Source of the DNA: Aspidiotus rigidus
Lineage: Eukaryota; Arthropoda; Insecta; Hemiptera; Diaspididae
Assembly (NCBI GenBank): GCA_035079385.1
Contig: JAVHKY010000023.1
Coordinates: 558,001 to 622,000, forward strand
DNA: 64,000 nucleotides
Direction of reading: 5' to 3'
The notes beneath the pieces are model-generated. The model was not told where the DNA came from. It was given only the letters and a program-made list of their open reading frames with translations, and made no database searches. Shown in pieces: positions 34,340 through 44,825 of this stretch (positions are counted from its first letter, which is position 1; each line of letters opens with the position of its first letter). A program made the position numbers and the translations under genes.

Positions 34340-34719
34340 GGAAGAATATAGACCGCTATCCTTTTTGTTGAGGGTACTTCCAGGACATTTTCGTCCGCGA
34401 GCGAGATGATGAGGTCACGAGATTGATGACGTCACGGAGAGGGGAGGGAAATTTGGAAAACTCCTACCTCCGAGCTGTATATGATAGGAGGGGAGACTTG
34501 AAAAAATTCCGACCTCCGAGCTATATATGGTGGGACGGGGACTTGGAAAAATGTCGACCCTCCAGCTATATTCAACTAGGCTTATAGTAGGTCTAGGCTT
34601 TCTTTATACTAGCTTTATCTAGGTCTAGGCTTCATTGAATTTTCAATACCATATCCCATTTGACTCACAAAACAGGTTTCCTGCGTTCCTCGTTTGACTT
34701 TGTTCAGGAAGCCGTCGTT
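34340..34719 (+). mobile_element. Chimeric element: H2 5' end, H1 3' end
   Basis: The 5' side (CCGCTATCC, TACTTCCAGGACATTTTCG, GCGAGCGAG) is the H2 type. The 3' side (TCAATACCATATCCCATTTG, AAAACAGGTTTCCTGCGTTC, AGGAAGCCGTCGTTT) is the H1 type with its hairpin region. Two to three minus-oriented 45-bp monomers lie between. Either the two families exchange ends or two copies were fused by deletion. Confidence 0.45.
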
Positions 34720-35619
34720 TTTTTTCTAAGTCCCCCTCCTATCATATATAGCTTGAGACTCAAAATTTTTCCAAGTCCCCCTCCTAAAGTCCTCCCATCA
34801 TATATAGCTCGAGAGTCGAAATTTTTTCCAAGTCCCCCTCCTATCATATTATAGCGTGAGACTCGAAATTTTTCCAAGTACCCTCCCAAAGTCCTCCCAT
34901 CATATATAGCTCGAGAGTCGAAATTTTTTCCAAGTCCCCCTCCTATCATATATGGCAGGAGAGACGAATATAGCTCGAGAGTCGAAATTTTTCCAAGTCC
35001 CCCTCCTATCATATATAGCTCGAGAGTCGAAATTTTTTCCAAGTCCCCCTCCTATCATATATGGCAGGAGAGTCGAAATTTTTCCAAGTCCCCCTCCTAT
35101 CATATATAGCTTGAGACTCGAAATTTTTTCCAAGTCCCCCTCCTATCATATATAGCGTGAGACTCGAAATTTTTCCAAGTGCCCCTCCTATCATATATAG
35201 CTTGAGACTCGAAATTTTTCCAAGTCCCCTCCTAAAGTCCTCCCATCATATATAGCTCGAGAGTCGAAATTTTTTCCAAGTCCCCCTCCTATCATATATA
35301 GCTCGAGAGTCGAAATTTTTTCCAAGTCCCCCTCCTATCATATATGGCAGGAGAGTCGAAATTTTTCCAAGTCCCCCTCCTATCATATATAGCTTGAGAC
35401 TCGAAATTTTTTCCAAGTCCCCCTCCTATCATATATAGTTTGAGACTCGAAATTTTTCCAAGTCCCCTCCTAAAGTCCTCCCATCATATATAGCTCGAGA
35501 GTCGAAATTTTTTCCAAGTCCCCCTCCTATCATATATGGCAGGAGAGTCGAATATAGCTCGAGAGTCGAAATTTTTCCAAGTCCCCCTCCTATCATATAT
35601 GGCATGAGAGTCCAAATTT
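34720..35619. repeat. 45-bp repeat array, plus orientation
   Basis: Monomers carry TATCATATATAGCTCGAGAG and a TTTTTCCAAGTCCCCCTCC tail. A variant with CCTAAAGTCCTCCCATC and one with GGCAGGAGAGTCG alternate, giving a local higher-order pattern that differs from the array at 52.4-56.9 kb. The array is broken at 35620 by H1-g and resumes at 35868. Confidence 0.85.
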
Positions 35620-35867
35620 TTACAGGGAACCTGTTTTATGGGGGGCTATTTGAGAAATCTGCCGTCCGCCGTGCGCCGTCCAGCGAAAAACTTGGAAAAA
35701 TCTCGACCCTCGAGCCATATATGATAGGAGAGGGACTTAGAAAAGTTTAGACTCTCGAGCTATATATATGATAGAAGGGGGACTTAGAAAAAATTTGACT
35801 CTCGCGGCATATGTATAAAACAGGTTCCCTGCGTTCCTCGTTTAACTTCGTTAAGGAAGCCGTCATT
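35620..35867 (-). mobile_element. H1-g: short Helentron-like element nested in the 45-bp array
   Basis: On the plus strand it begins TTACAGGGAACCTGTTTTAT and ends TTCGTTAAGGAAGCCGTCATT. It contains three 45-bp monomers in the opposite orientation to the surrounding array. Removing it restores a monomer (CCAAATTT joined to TTTCCAAGTCC), so it inserted between T and T with no visible target duplication. Confidence 0.7.
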
Positions 35868-36431
35868 TTTCCAAGTCCGCCTCCTATCATATATAGCTTG
35901 GGCGTGGAAATTTTTCCAAGTCCCCCTCCTAAAGTCCTCCCATCATAGCTCGAGAGTCGAAATTTTTTCCAAGTCCCCCTCCCATCATATATGGCAGGAC
36001 ACTCGAAATTTTTCCAAGTCCCCCTCCTAATGTCCTCCCATCATATATAGCTCAAGAATCGAAATTTTTTCCACGTCCCCCTCCCATCATATATGGCAGG
36101 AGAGTCGAAATTTTTCCAAGTCCCCCTCCTAAAGTCCTCCCATCGTATATAGCTCGAGAGTCGAAATTTTTTCCAAGTCCCCCTCCTAATGTCCTCTCAT
36201 CATTTTGTATAGCTCAAGAGTCGAAATTTTTTCCACGTCCCCCTCCCATCATATATGGCAGGAGAGTCGAAATTTTTCCAAGTCCCCCACCTAAAGTCCT
36301 CCCATCATATATAGCTCGAGAGTCGACATTTTTTCCAAGTCCCTTTCCTATCATATATGGCAGGAAAGTCGAAATTTTTTCAAGTCTTCCTCATATCATA
36401 TATGGCTCGAGAGTCGAAATTTTCCCAAATT
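35868..36431. repeat. 45-bp repeat array, continuation
   Basis: Plus-oriented monomers, as at 34720-35619. With the 3'-type end at 36995-37057 they form a host H1 copy whose left end is not recovered. Confidence 0.8.
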
Positions 36432-36994
36432 TTAACAGGGAACCTGTTTTATGGGGGGCTATTTGAGAAATCTGCCGTCCGCCGTGCGCCGTCCAGCGAA
36501 AAACTTAGAAAAATTTCGACCCTCGAGCCATATATGATAGGAGAGGGACTTGGAAAAATTTCGACTCTCGAGCTATATATGATAGGAGGGGGACTTAGAA
36601 AAATTTCGACTCTCGAGCTATATATGATAGGAGGGGGACTTAGAAAAAATTTCGACTCTCGAGCTATAGATGATAGGAGGGGAACTTAGAAAAATTTCGA
36701 CTCTCGAGCTATAGATGATAGGAGGGGGACTTAGAAAAATTTCGACTCTCGAGCTATATATGATAGAAGGGGGACTTAGAAAAATTTCGACTCTCGAGCC
36801 ATATATGATAGGAGAGGGACTTAGAAAAATTTCGACTCTCGAGCTATATATGATAGGAGGGGGACTTAGAAAAATTTCGACTGTCGAGCTATATATGATC
36901 TAGGCTTCCTTGAATTTTCAATACCAAATCTCATTCGAATCATAAAACAGGTTCCCTGCGTTCCTCGTTTAACTTCGTTAAGGACGCCGTCATT
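36432..36994 (-). mobile_element. H1-f: Helentron-like element, complete
   Basis: On the plus strand it runs from TTAACAGGGAACCTGTTTTA to TTCGTTAAGGACGCCGTCATT. It holds both inverted repeats, the hairpin and about nine 45-bp monomers. It lies exactly between an H1 array and that host's GCTGGACGGCGGACGGC end. Other copies show these two parts joined (TTTTTCCAAGTTTTTTGCTGG at 45870), which gives the empty site. Confidence 0.75.
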
Positions 36995-37240
36995 TTTTGC
37001 TGGACGGCGGACGGCAAATTTCTCAAAAAGCCCCCCATAAAACAGGTTCCCTGTTAAAATTCCTACCTCCGAGCTATATATGATAAGAGGGGGACTTGGA
37101 AGGACGACGGCTTCCTTGAAACTGCAGCGCGTTCAAGTTGTCACGTCATGATTTTCGGGACTTTGAAAAACTTCAGGCTCCAGGGGACTCGGGACAGCGG
37201 GTTCTCCGTTGCCATTGCAGTCCGGCAATGGCATCTAATA
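36995..37240. mobile_element. End of an H1 host copy followed by an H2 3' end
   Basis: Positions 36995-37057 are the GC-rich H1 terminus ending CATAAAACAGGTTCCCTGTTAA. From 37058 one 45-bp monomer leads into an H2 3' end: ACGACGGCTTCCTTGAAACT, AGCGGGTTCTCCGTTGCC and a hairpin GCCATTGC/GCAATGGC near 37213-37233. Confidence 0.6.
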
Positions 37241-39818
37241 TCTTGAACCTGGACTATTTTTACCGCTGAAAGTAGAGGGAGTGTTGAACTTGAACCATCT
37301 TTACCGACTTGGATTTTTTCCGGACACCACACGGCACACATTTTTCAAAATACGAATCCCCGTCCCTCCCCCAATAGAGAATAACTTCCCTGTAAAAATT
37401 TTGATTTCCGAGCTCATTAGATCGTGACGCCATAAAACCGATGTATGACATCATCAGATTGTGACTTGAAAGAAAAGTAGAATACATCGAATTACTTATT
37501 TCCACGAGTCGGAATTGATGGAATTACGTAAAGAAAGACAAAAACTAATAAAAAAGGCCCTCTTCATAACAACCAATAGAATTTATCAACAGTTGAGGAA
37601 CTACAAAGTAATCTTACACTTTTAAGTTCCCTTTTTGTTAGATTTTTTCAATATCCGGAGAAGTGCATTTTCTTACATATCTTATGTCAATGCAGTGTCA
37701 GGAAAGTGCTCTTTTCTCATCTTTTTCCCTTCGATCTCATTTTCCAAAAGTACGCAAGGAAGATGTTGCGATGTTACTCTATAAATTGTAGTGTATTCTA
37801 GAATTTAAAAGAATATTCTTCCAAGAAATGTGCATTCAAAATTTGAATACAATTTAGAAAAACGGGCGCGAACGGTTCTTGTCCGACATTTGTGACGTCA
37901 TCATTTTCGAGGAAGCTTATCAAAGAATCATCTACCACCGAATTTTTGTAACTCGTTGCATAAAACCGAAGGTGTTCTAAGAAGAAAAATTAATCATGTG
38001 TATAATATTATGTGACTGTATCATTACCTCCTTCTCTACAGTATCATTGCTATCCCAGCCTTAGAAACTTTATGGATGAAAAGGAAATGACCGAACTCAC
38101 AATAATAAAAAGCTTTCTGAAACAGAATAAAGCTACTACATATTATCAAGTAGCTGATGAGATCATGAATACAATTTATGAGAGGACGAAAAGAAGAGTG
38201 GTTGGAGACATCTTCAAGTGATGCCAGGTATTGGAGGAAATTAAGAGTTGAGGCACTCAGCTTCACATTCAGTACGACCTGTCAATCATGCCAAATATTT
38301 GTAGAATGAACAATAAAACTCAGTTTATAAATTTTATCACTATGACGTCACATCAACTGATAACAAAGTGAAAATACCTATAATCCAATGAGGAAACCTG
38401 AATTTTGTTTTCATTTAGGCTAGGAGTCATCTAAAACCTACGAAACGTCTCCAAAAATTTAAACTTCAGCCCATTTTGATTTTGCATCTATAAGAACGAA
38501 GTACTGTAGTAGTGGTTTAGATAGCGACCGGGATAATCGATGTGGATACGTTGAAAATTACTGTAGGATACAATTGGTGCCCGTTGGATTGTGGGTGCGA
38601 ACATGAAAGAATTATACGCGCCGAGGGTTGTGAATTTCGCCTCGTGGCCGAATGACAACAAGAAAATTTCCTTTCTCCAAAGAATAAATGTCGTGGGAAT
38701 TGGAAATCCTTCCCCAGTGAGTCAATGATTCCACCTAACAAATTAGTATAATTTTCTGCTCGTTAGACGCGTATTATCGAACTGTGATTTTAGCAGGCTG
38801 TTTGTTCGAACTGTCAGCGATATCGTGAGGCCGATGCACGTGTCCATCAACGTTTCCTTAAAACATTCCTTCTGTTTGCGTTGCGAGAGAGAGAAGGTAC
38901 TTTCATCCGTTTTCTTACGCTAAATCCGCGTTATTATTATTATCGTTGTTACTTTCTCGCGTCACTCGTTTTGACATCTTCCCAGGTAGCTATAAAACTA
39001 AGCGCCACGCATTGTTCGAGTAATACTCGCGTGATAGGATGATAGTGAAAATGTAAAGCGATGTATAAGATTGCGAAGCTAGGCTAGCGAGCATCATCCG
39101 TCAACGCGAATTATTTCTATTGTCGACTAAAAATCAGTCGGAAAGTTGAACGGAGGTGCCGCGCGAGAATATTTACGGCGAAATGCTTATACAAAATTAC
39201 TAACTGGAGTACGCGAATGGTTGCGTATTACGAGATCATTTTCTGTGATTATGTCGCGCCATTACGGTTCGTTATTTTGAACGCGATCTTACGTCGTTGT
39301 AATACGTTTTTCGCTCTCATATTCTTAGAATAAAGACTGTCGGACAATATAATGTCACTCTGAGATACAATTTCCTTACATTTCAATTTACTTTTCGAAA
39401 ACCATAAACTTTCGCAAAGCGATAGCGGAACGATGATGACTGGCGGTAGCGAGAAACAATATTTCGGAGAAGAAAATACGTAAATTATACATAAAAACCT
39501 CTCTAGAGCTGATTTAATCACTATCTCGTAAACGATGATTATTAAAGCTCCAATCCTTGTTTAGCGATACTGTCAAATGTCATTTCCTCTCGGGCGTTGA
39601 CTTCTAACCACTCTTTCACCCAGTTCAATGTTTCGATTAAAAGGTGACAACCGCCCGATTGTGAAGAGAAAACGTACTACAAGTGAATAAACTTCTCCGT
39701 CTGTCATCATACTAACTTGGCCTATCAGCGAAATTCATTTCGACTTTTGAGCTGTATATGGCCTTGAAAAACTTTACACTTTCTTCAGTTATATGAAACT
39801 TGAAAGAATTTCGCCAAG
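37241..39818. other. Mostly unique sequence between H-element nest and PLE-A dimer 2
   Basis: No gene is supported. A plus-strand reading at 38012-38221 (69 codons) has no recognised domain. Positions 38276-38450 repeat the 24.2-kb dispersed repeat. The rest, including the stretch 38750-39540, looks unique. Confidence 0.5.
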
Positions 39819-39942
39819 AGACCAAATGAGAGAATAGAATCAATACGGTTTCTCAATTTATGGCCAGAAATACTAGACGAAGTCATACTCAAGCGAGTAA
39901 TACAAACGGAGTAATTTACAATTTTAGCCACAGAAATTAAAC

Positions 39943-39980
39943 GACGCCGGAGCGCTTTCGATTAAACAATCATTGTCAAC
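39943..39980 (-). ncRNA. Hammerhead-like motif, PLE-A dimer 2 long arm
   Basis: Same sequence pattern as in dimer 1: GATT-loop-AATC stem, GAAAG, CGC-TCCG-GCG hairpin and GTC on the minus strand. Confidence 0.3.
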
Positions 39981-40037
39981 GGGGACTGGAAAGCGATTGA
40001 ACCAACTCCGGCTGTAAACTAGAAACATACGAGGATA

Positions 40038-42149
40038 TCAGGCTTGAACCAGGGAGTCATCACGACGTGAAACATACTCGTAAACTAGTTCAATCAACCC
40101 CTCATCAGGTATGTACCTGATGAGCACATTAAGGTCGTCGTTATTTAAATGACGGATTATTTCGATGTGTTCTAACGCTTTCCGCTTCGAATACGCGTTT
40201 TCTCTATAGAGGAGGACCTCGGACCCCTCTTTAATGCTATGGCCGCTAGTGATTAGATGGTCCGCAAACGCCGATTCACCTATATCCTTCTTTTCCCACG
40301 CCTTCCTATGTTCAGCCATTCTAATTTTCAACTGACGGCCTGTCTCGCCGATATAAATTCCGTTACAATCCTTACACTCAACTTTATACACACCACTCCT
40401 CTCGGCCAGTTGGATGGGGTCTTTTAGCCTAACCAATAAACTTTTTATGGTATTGGGGTTGTAATACACAGGCCGAAATCCGAAGGAGCGTAGGACACTA
40501 CTCAATTGAGATGAAAACTGCCCCAAGAACGGACGCCTTATCCAACGCTCTCTACTGTTTAGGGCCATATTGCGGGGGAGGGAGGTGGTAGAATCGAGGC
40601 ATTTTCGAGTAACTTTCCTTTGGATCATAAGGGCAATGTCTAAGTTCACTTCATTCACTCTGGCCAAGTGCTTTATAGTTAATACCTCTTTTTGGAAGGC
40701 TGACTGATTGAAAGGAATACTAGTCAGTTGATGGATTAAGCTGTTAAATCCAGCATATTTATGGGCTACAGGGCAAATCGATTTTCCGTGGACAGTAATA
40801 TCGGTCGCAGTATCTTTCCTGTATATGGCGAATTCATGGATACCGTCTCTATTACAGATCGTCAAATCCAAGTAATTAATAGATGCGCCACCGATTTCTA
40901 AAGTAAATTTTATAGAAGGATATTGATTATTTAGATACTGGAGAAACTCCAAAAGGAGCTCTCGGGGACCAGTCCACGTACACAACACATCGTCGACATA
41001 CCTGTGCCAATAATAAATCTGATCTAAATACGCACTGCCAGAGAAGAACAAATCGAGCTCAAACTTAGACATAAAGACCTCCGAAATGAGAGAACCCAAA
41101 GGAGAACCGATGGGTATTCCAACCTCTTCAGGAAACTTAAAAAACTTGTTATCGAATTTGCAATAATTGGGAGACCAACAAATATTGAGGAGATTGAAAA
41201 ATTCACCCAATTCTTCTTGGCGAACATTTGTTTGAATCAAAAGGTCTCCCATATGTTGCATGGCGGTTGCTCTGGGGATATTGGGGAACAGGCCGACCAC
41301 ATCAAATGAACACAGGGTCGATCCCAGCGGAAGAATATTATCCTTAAGCCTATCAGCCAAGAAAACCGAATTTTTCACCGAGTAAGGTGACTCATGGTCA
41401 ACTCTCGATTTAAACCATCGGTCCAAAAATTTCGCCAGAGCGTACGTGGGGGAGGTCACAAAGGATACGACCGGACGCATCGGGTTATCTTTTTTATGGA
41501 CTTTTGGTAGTCCGTACAAGAGGGGAGGCACAGGGTTGGGCTCCAGGAGCGTTCTTTTTAGCGAGGGAGTTTTAATAATAAATTCACACTCATTTATCAC
41601 ACGTCTAACTTCTTTTACGTATTTAGGAAAATTGAAAATGTCGTTTTCCTTAGCACCACACTGGCCGAGAATGTCATAGACCTTGGAGACGTAGGAGGAC
41701 TTCTTCATCACGACAATGGCATTACTTTTGTCAGTCTTCGTGATGATTAAGCCCTCCTCCCTGACCCTCCTCTTTAATCCCTTAATGACCTCAATTGCGT
41801 AATTGTTTGTACGAGGGAGGGGAGTATTGCGGACAAGAGCAGCACAATTTGTTTGAGTATTAACCCCCGGTCCGATTTTCACCTCGAGGTCGGCAACAAC
41901 ATTAGCCGAAGAATTACTATTATTAAGACGGGGTAATCCGAACTTCAACCCTTTCTCTAATAAATTCACCTCATCACCACGGAACTCAACCTGACTGCAA
42001 TTTATAATGCGCGGTTGGAAGTTTTGGATAACACTGACCTCAGGGCTCACTTCCTGGACAGCGGGGTTATTCAAATTTTCTTTCTTTTTCTGGAGGGAAC
42101 AAAGTTTCTTATTTTTCTTCCTTTTCAATTTAGCTTCAAAACAAGGCAT
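40038..42149 (-). CDS. PLE-A polyprotein (reverse transcriptase with GIY-YIG nuclease), best-preserved copy
   Basis: This 703-residue frame is the longest coding sequence in the window. In order: a basic N-terminal region, the DKG-like TKTDKSNAIVVMKKSSYVS (about 137-155), RT fingers MRPVVSFVTSPTYALAKF (about 223-240) and motif A LCSFDVVGLFPNIP. Then motif B GIPIGSPLGSLISEVFMSK, the catalytic WHRYVDDVLCTWTG, INYLDLTI and thumb. From about residue 578 the GIY-YIG nuclease starts (VYKVECKDCNGIYIGETGRQ), with its basic KIRMAEH segment and the ALEHIEIIRH helix. The ATG at 42149 follows a one-base deletion; the frame before it (42150-42304) encodes the expected KWIRTELRR start. Only that frameshift is obvious, so recent activity is plausible. 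Confidence 0.88.
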   Translation of the reverse strand: MPCFEAKLKRKKNKKLCSLQKKKENLNNPAVQEVSPEVSVIQNFQPRIINCSQVEFRGDEVNLLEKGLKFGLPRLNNSNSSANVVADLEVKIGPGVNTQTNCAALVRNTPLPRTNNYAIEVIKGLKRRVREEGLIITKTDKSNAIVVMKKSSYVSKVYDILGQCGAKENDIFNFPKYVKEVRRVINECEFIIKTPSLKRTLLEPNPVPPLLYGLPKVHKKDNPMRPVVSFVTSPTYALAKFLDRWFKSRVDHESPYSVKNSVFLADRLKDNILPLGSTLCSFDVVGLFPNIPRATAMQHMGDLLIQTNVRQEELGEFFNLLNICWSPNYCKFDNKFFKFPEEVGIPIGSPLGSLISEVFMSKFELDLFFSGSAYLDQIYYWHRYVDDVLCTWTGPRELLLEFLQYLNNQYPSIKFTLEIGGASINYLDLTICNRDGIHEFAIYRKDTATDITVHGKSICPVAHKYAGFNSLIHQLTSIPFNQSAFQKEVLTIKHLARVNEVNLDIALMIQRKVTRKCLDSTTSLPRNMALNSRERWIRRPFLGQFSSQLSSVLRSFGFRPVYYNPNTIKSLLVRLKDPIQLAERSGVYKVECKDCNGIYIGETGRQLKIRMAEHRKAWEKKDIGESAFADHLITSGHSIKEGSEVLLYRENAYSKRKALEHIEIIRHLNNDDLNVLIRYIPDEGLIELVYEYVSRRDDSLVQA

Positions 42150-42309
42150 TTAACATTAACAGCCTTGATAAACAGATCCAACTCACCCGGATGCAGTAGG
42201 CCAGAAAGTCTAGAATGGACCAATAAGTTCAGCCTAGTGGTGACATTCATATTTTCATGGCACCTCCGCAATTCAGTGCGGATCCATTTTTCCGTCAGGA
42301 ATTTACCCG

Positions 42310-43750
42310 ATGGGTCCGGTTGTATTCTTTGTGTCCTCCCCCACGTACGCTCTGGCGAAATTTTTGGACCGATGGTTTAAATCGAGAGTTGACCATGAGT
42401 CACCTTACTCGGTGAAAAATTCGGTCTCCTCGGCTGATAGGCTTAAGGATAATATTCTTCCGCTGGGATCGACCCTATGTTCATTTGATGTGGTCCGCCT
42501 GTTCCTTAATAACCCCAGAGCAACCGCCATGCAACATATGGGAGACCTTTTCATTCAAACAAATGTTCGCCAAGAAGAATTGGGTGAATTTTTCAATCTC
42601 CACAATATTTGTTGGTCTCCCAATTATTGCAAATTCGATAACAAGTTTTTTGAGTTTCCTGAAGAGGTTGGAATACCCATCGGTTCTCCTTTGGGTTCTT
42701 TCATTTCGGAGGTCTTTATGTCTAAGTTTGAGCTTGATTTGTTCTCCTCTGGCAGTGCGTATTTAGATCAGATTTATTATTGGCACAGGTATGTCGACGA
42801 TGTGTTGTGTACGTGGACTGGTCCCCGAGAGCTCCTTTTGGAGTTTCTCCAGTATCTAAATAATCAATATCCTTCTATAAAATTTAATTTAGAAATCGGT
42901 GGCGCATCTATTAATTACTTTGATTTGACGATCTGTAATAGAGATGGTATCCATGAATTCGCCATATACAGGAAAGATACTGCGACCGATATTACTGTCC
43001 ACGGCAAATCTTTCTGCCCTGTAGCCCATAAATATGCTGGATTTAACAGCCTAATCCATCGACTGACTAGTATTCCTCTCAATCAGTCAGCCTTCCAAAA
43101 AGAGGTATTAACTATAAAGCACTTGGCCAGATGAATGAAGTGAACTTAGACATTGCCCTTATGATCCAAAGGAAAGTTACTCGAAAATGCCTCGATTCTA
43201 CCACCTCCCTCCCCCGCAATACGGCCCTAAACAGTAGAGAGCGTTGGATAAGGCTTCCGTTCTTGGAGCAGTTTTCATCTCAATTGAGTCGTATCCTACG
43301 CCCCTTCGGATTTCGGCCTGTGTATTACAACCCCAATACCATAAAAAGTTTATTGGTTAGGCAAAAGAACCCATCCAACTGGCCGAGAGGAGTGGTGTGT
43401 ATAAAGTTGAGTGTAAGGATTGTAACGGAATTTATATCGGCGAGACAGGCCGTCAGTTGAAAATTAAAATCGCTGAACATAGGAAGGCGTGGGAAAAGAA
43501 GAATATAGGTGAATCGGCGTTTGCGGACCATCTAATCACTAGCGGCCATAGCATTAAAGAGGGGTCCGAGGTCCTCCTCTATAGAGAAAACGCGTATTCG
43601 AAGCGGAAAGCGTTAGAACACATCGAAATAATCCGTCATTTAAATAACGACGACCTTAATGTGCTCATCAGGTACATACCTGATGAGGGGTTGATTGAAC
43701 TAGTTTACGAGTATGTTTCACGTCGTGATGACTCGCTGGTTCAATCCTGA
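42310..43750 (+). pseudogene. PLE-A polyprotein, short arm
   Basis: Three overlapping frames (42310-43134, 43131-43460, 43397-43750) encode fingers through nuclease. RYVDDVLCTWTG and SGVYKVECKDCNGIYIGE-type sequence are intact: the nuclease begins MYKVECKDCNGIYIGETGRQ in the last frame. Motif A reads FDVVRLFLNNPRA, where the other arms have FDVVGLFPNIPRA, so the polymerase is damaged. One-base losses near 43130 and 43370 break the frame. The N-terminus is absent by truncation. Confidence 0.85.
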
Positions 43751-43806
43751 TTTCCTCGTATGTTTCTAGTTTACAGCCGGAGTTGGTTCAGTCGCTTTCC
43801 AGTCCC

Positions 43807-43846
43807 CGTTGACAATGATTGTTTAATCGAAAGCGCTCCGGCGTCG
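43807..43846 (+). ncRNA. Hammerhead-like motif, PLE-A dimer 2 short arm
   Basis: Same pattern as the other PLE-A arms; GAAAG and GTC retained, first core block TTGACAA. Confidence 0.3.
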
Positions 43847-44152
43847 TTTAATTTCTGTGGCTAAAATTGTAAATTACTCCGTTTGTATTACTCGCTTGAG
43901 TATGACTTCGTCTAGGAAGACCAAATGAGCTTGAGGGGGGGGGGGAGCATGAGGGAAATGGATAGTTGCTTAGTTGATTCTCTTCTGCAGATTCGGCTTC
44001 ATCCTGCACCATAAGTAGTTCCTACTTGCAATATTATTTGTAGATGCCCCCACATTTATTGCGTTCCTCAATTAACTCGAGTAATAAATCGGAGTCCCTA
44101 TGTCAAGAATGTTTTCAAGCAGATCTTCAGTTTTTGCGACGAAAGTTGAAAT

Positions 44153-44688
44153 TCATTCGATGAACATTTGTCCCATCGCAGCGTTATAAAACGCATCGGA
44201 ATGAGGAATCCCAGAGTATATCATCATCGAGACCGGAACAATTCCCCATATTCCCTGAATTATTTTATGAAAACTTTCTTCCTTACCATGATATTTCACC
44301 TCTTCCGACCAAATTTCGCGGATGATTTTTACATCCTGGCGATCCAATGACAAGAATTTACCCTTACACTCGATTGAAAGGTTTTCAGCCCATACGACTC
44401 GTTTCCTCAATTTCAAATGTAAATGCGTGAAAAGTCTCTCGCGGTTTAATAATTCAATAACCACCAAGCTGCAACCTGCTTACACAAAAAAACCTATAGC
44501 AGATCCATCTTTGATGTTGATTTCATACCAAGTTTATACCATTTTGAAAATTTTAAGTCATCTCTTTGTGTTTCGGTCAAACGTGTATACGACGATGCGT
44601 TTTCGAGGACATCAAACAGTTCTTTCACATGACTGTAATTTAAACTTTCATCTCTACTGCTACCTCGACCCTCACTTGACCGCCGCAA
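44153..44688 (-). CDS. Possible two-exon gene fragment, function unknown
   Basis: Two minus-strand readings (44494-44688 and 44153-44467) join cleanly if a 53-nt intron is removed. The donor is AAACTTG|GTATGA and the acceptor TTTTTTTGTGTAAGCAG, phase 1 on both sides. The product would read HVKELFDVLENASSYTRLTE, then LKFSKWYKLGCSLVVIELLN, and end IYSGIPHSDAFYNAAMGQMF before a TGA at 44153. Composition looks protein-like (mixed charged and aromatic residues), and the pyrimidine tract before the acceptor is good. I recognise no domain. The upstream exon is unclear: the reading 44640-44825 does not join in phase. It could be a decayed gene or chance. Confidence 0.35.
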
Positions 44689-44825
44689 GAATTACGTTCC
44701 TCTACTCCGTAATCACTCGCAATATCTTTCAATTCCCATCGCGAAATAACGAATACAGTATATAGTTTCCTGTTTCTTTTTTCGCCGCAGCCGTGCGACG
44801 AGATGATTGTTGAAAGGAAAACCAT

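Larger units (their letters stand above)
39831..43917. mobile_element. PLE-A dimer 2: two head-to-head arms in one insertion
   Basis: The minus arm (39831-42304) is the long one; the plus arm (42305-43917) is 5'-truncated just before the fingers motif RPVVSF. The 12-bp direct repeat AGACCAAATGAG lies at 39819-39830 and 43918-43929, outside both arms. Again only the long arm carries the extra tail (rev. comp. of AATTTATGGCCAGAAATA), and the short arm stops at GACTTCGTCTAG. The junction lies about 90 bp from that of dimer 1 in element coordinates, so the two dimers are separate events. Confidence 0.87.

Noticed and set aside
44153..44467. Globin-like reading (IIREIW resembles the first helix of arthropod globins)
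   Set aside because: The following helices, the phenylalanine and the proximal histidine are not recognisable.
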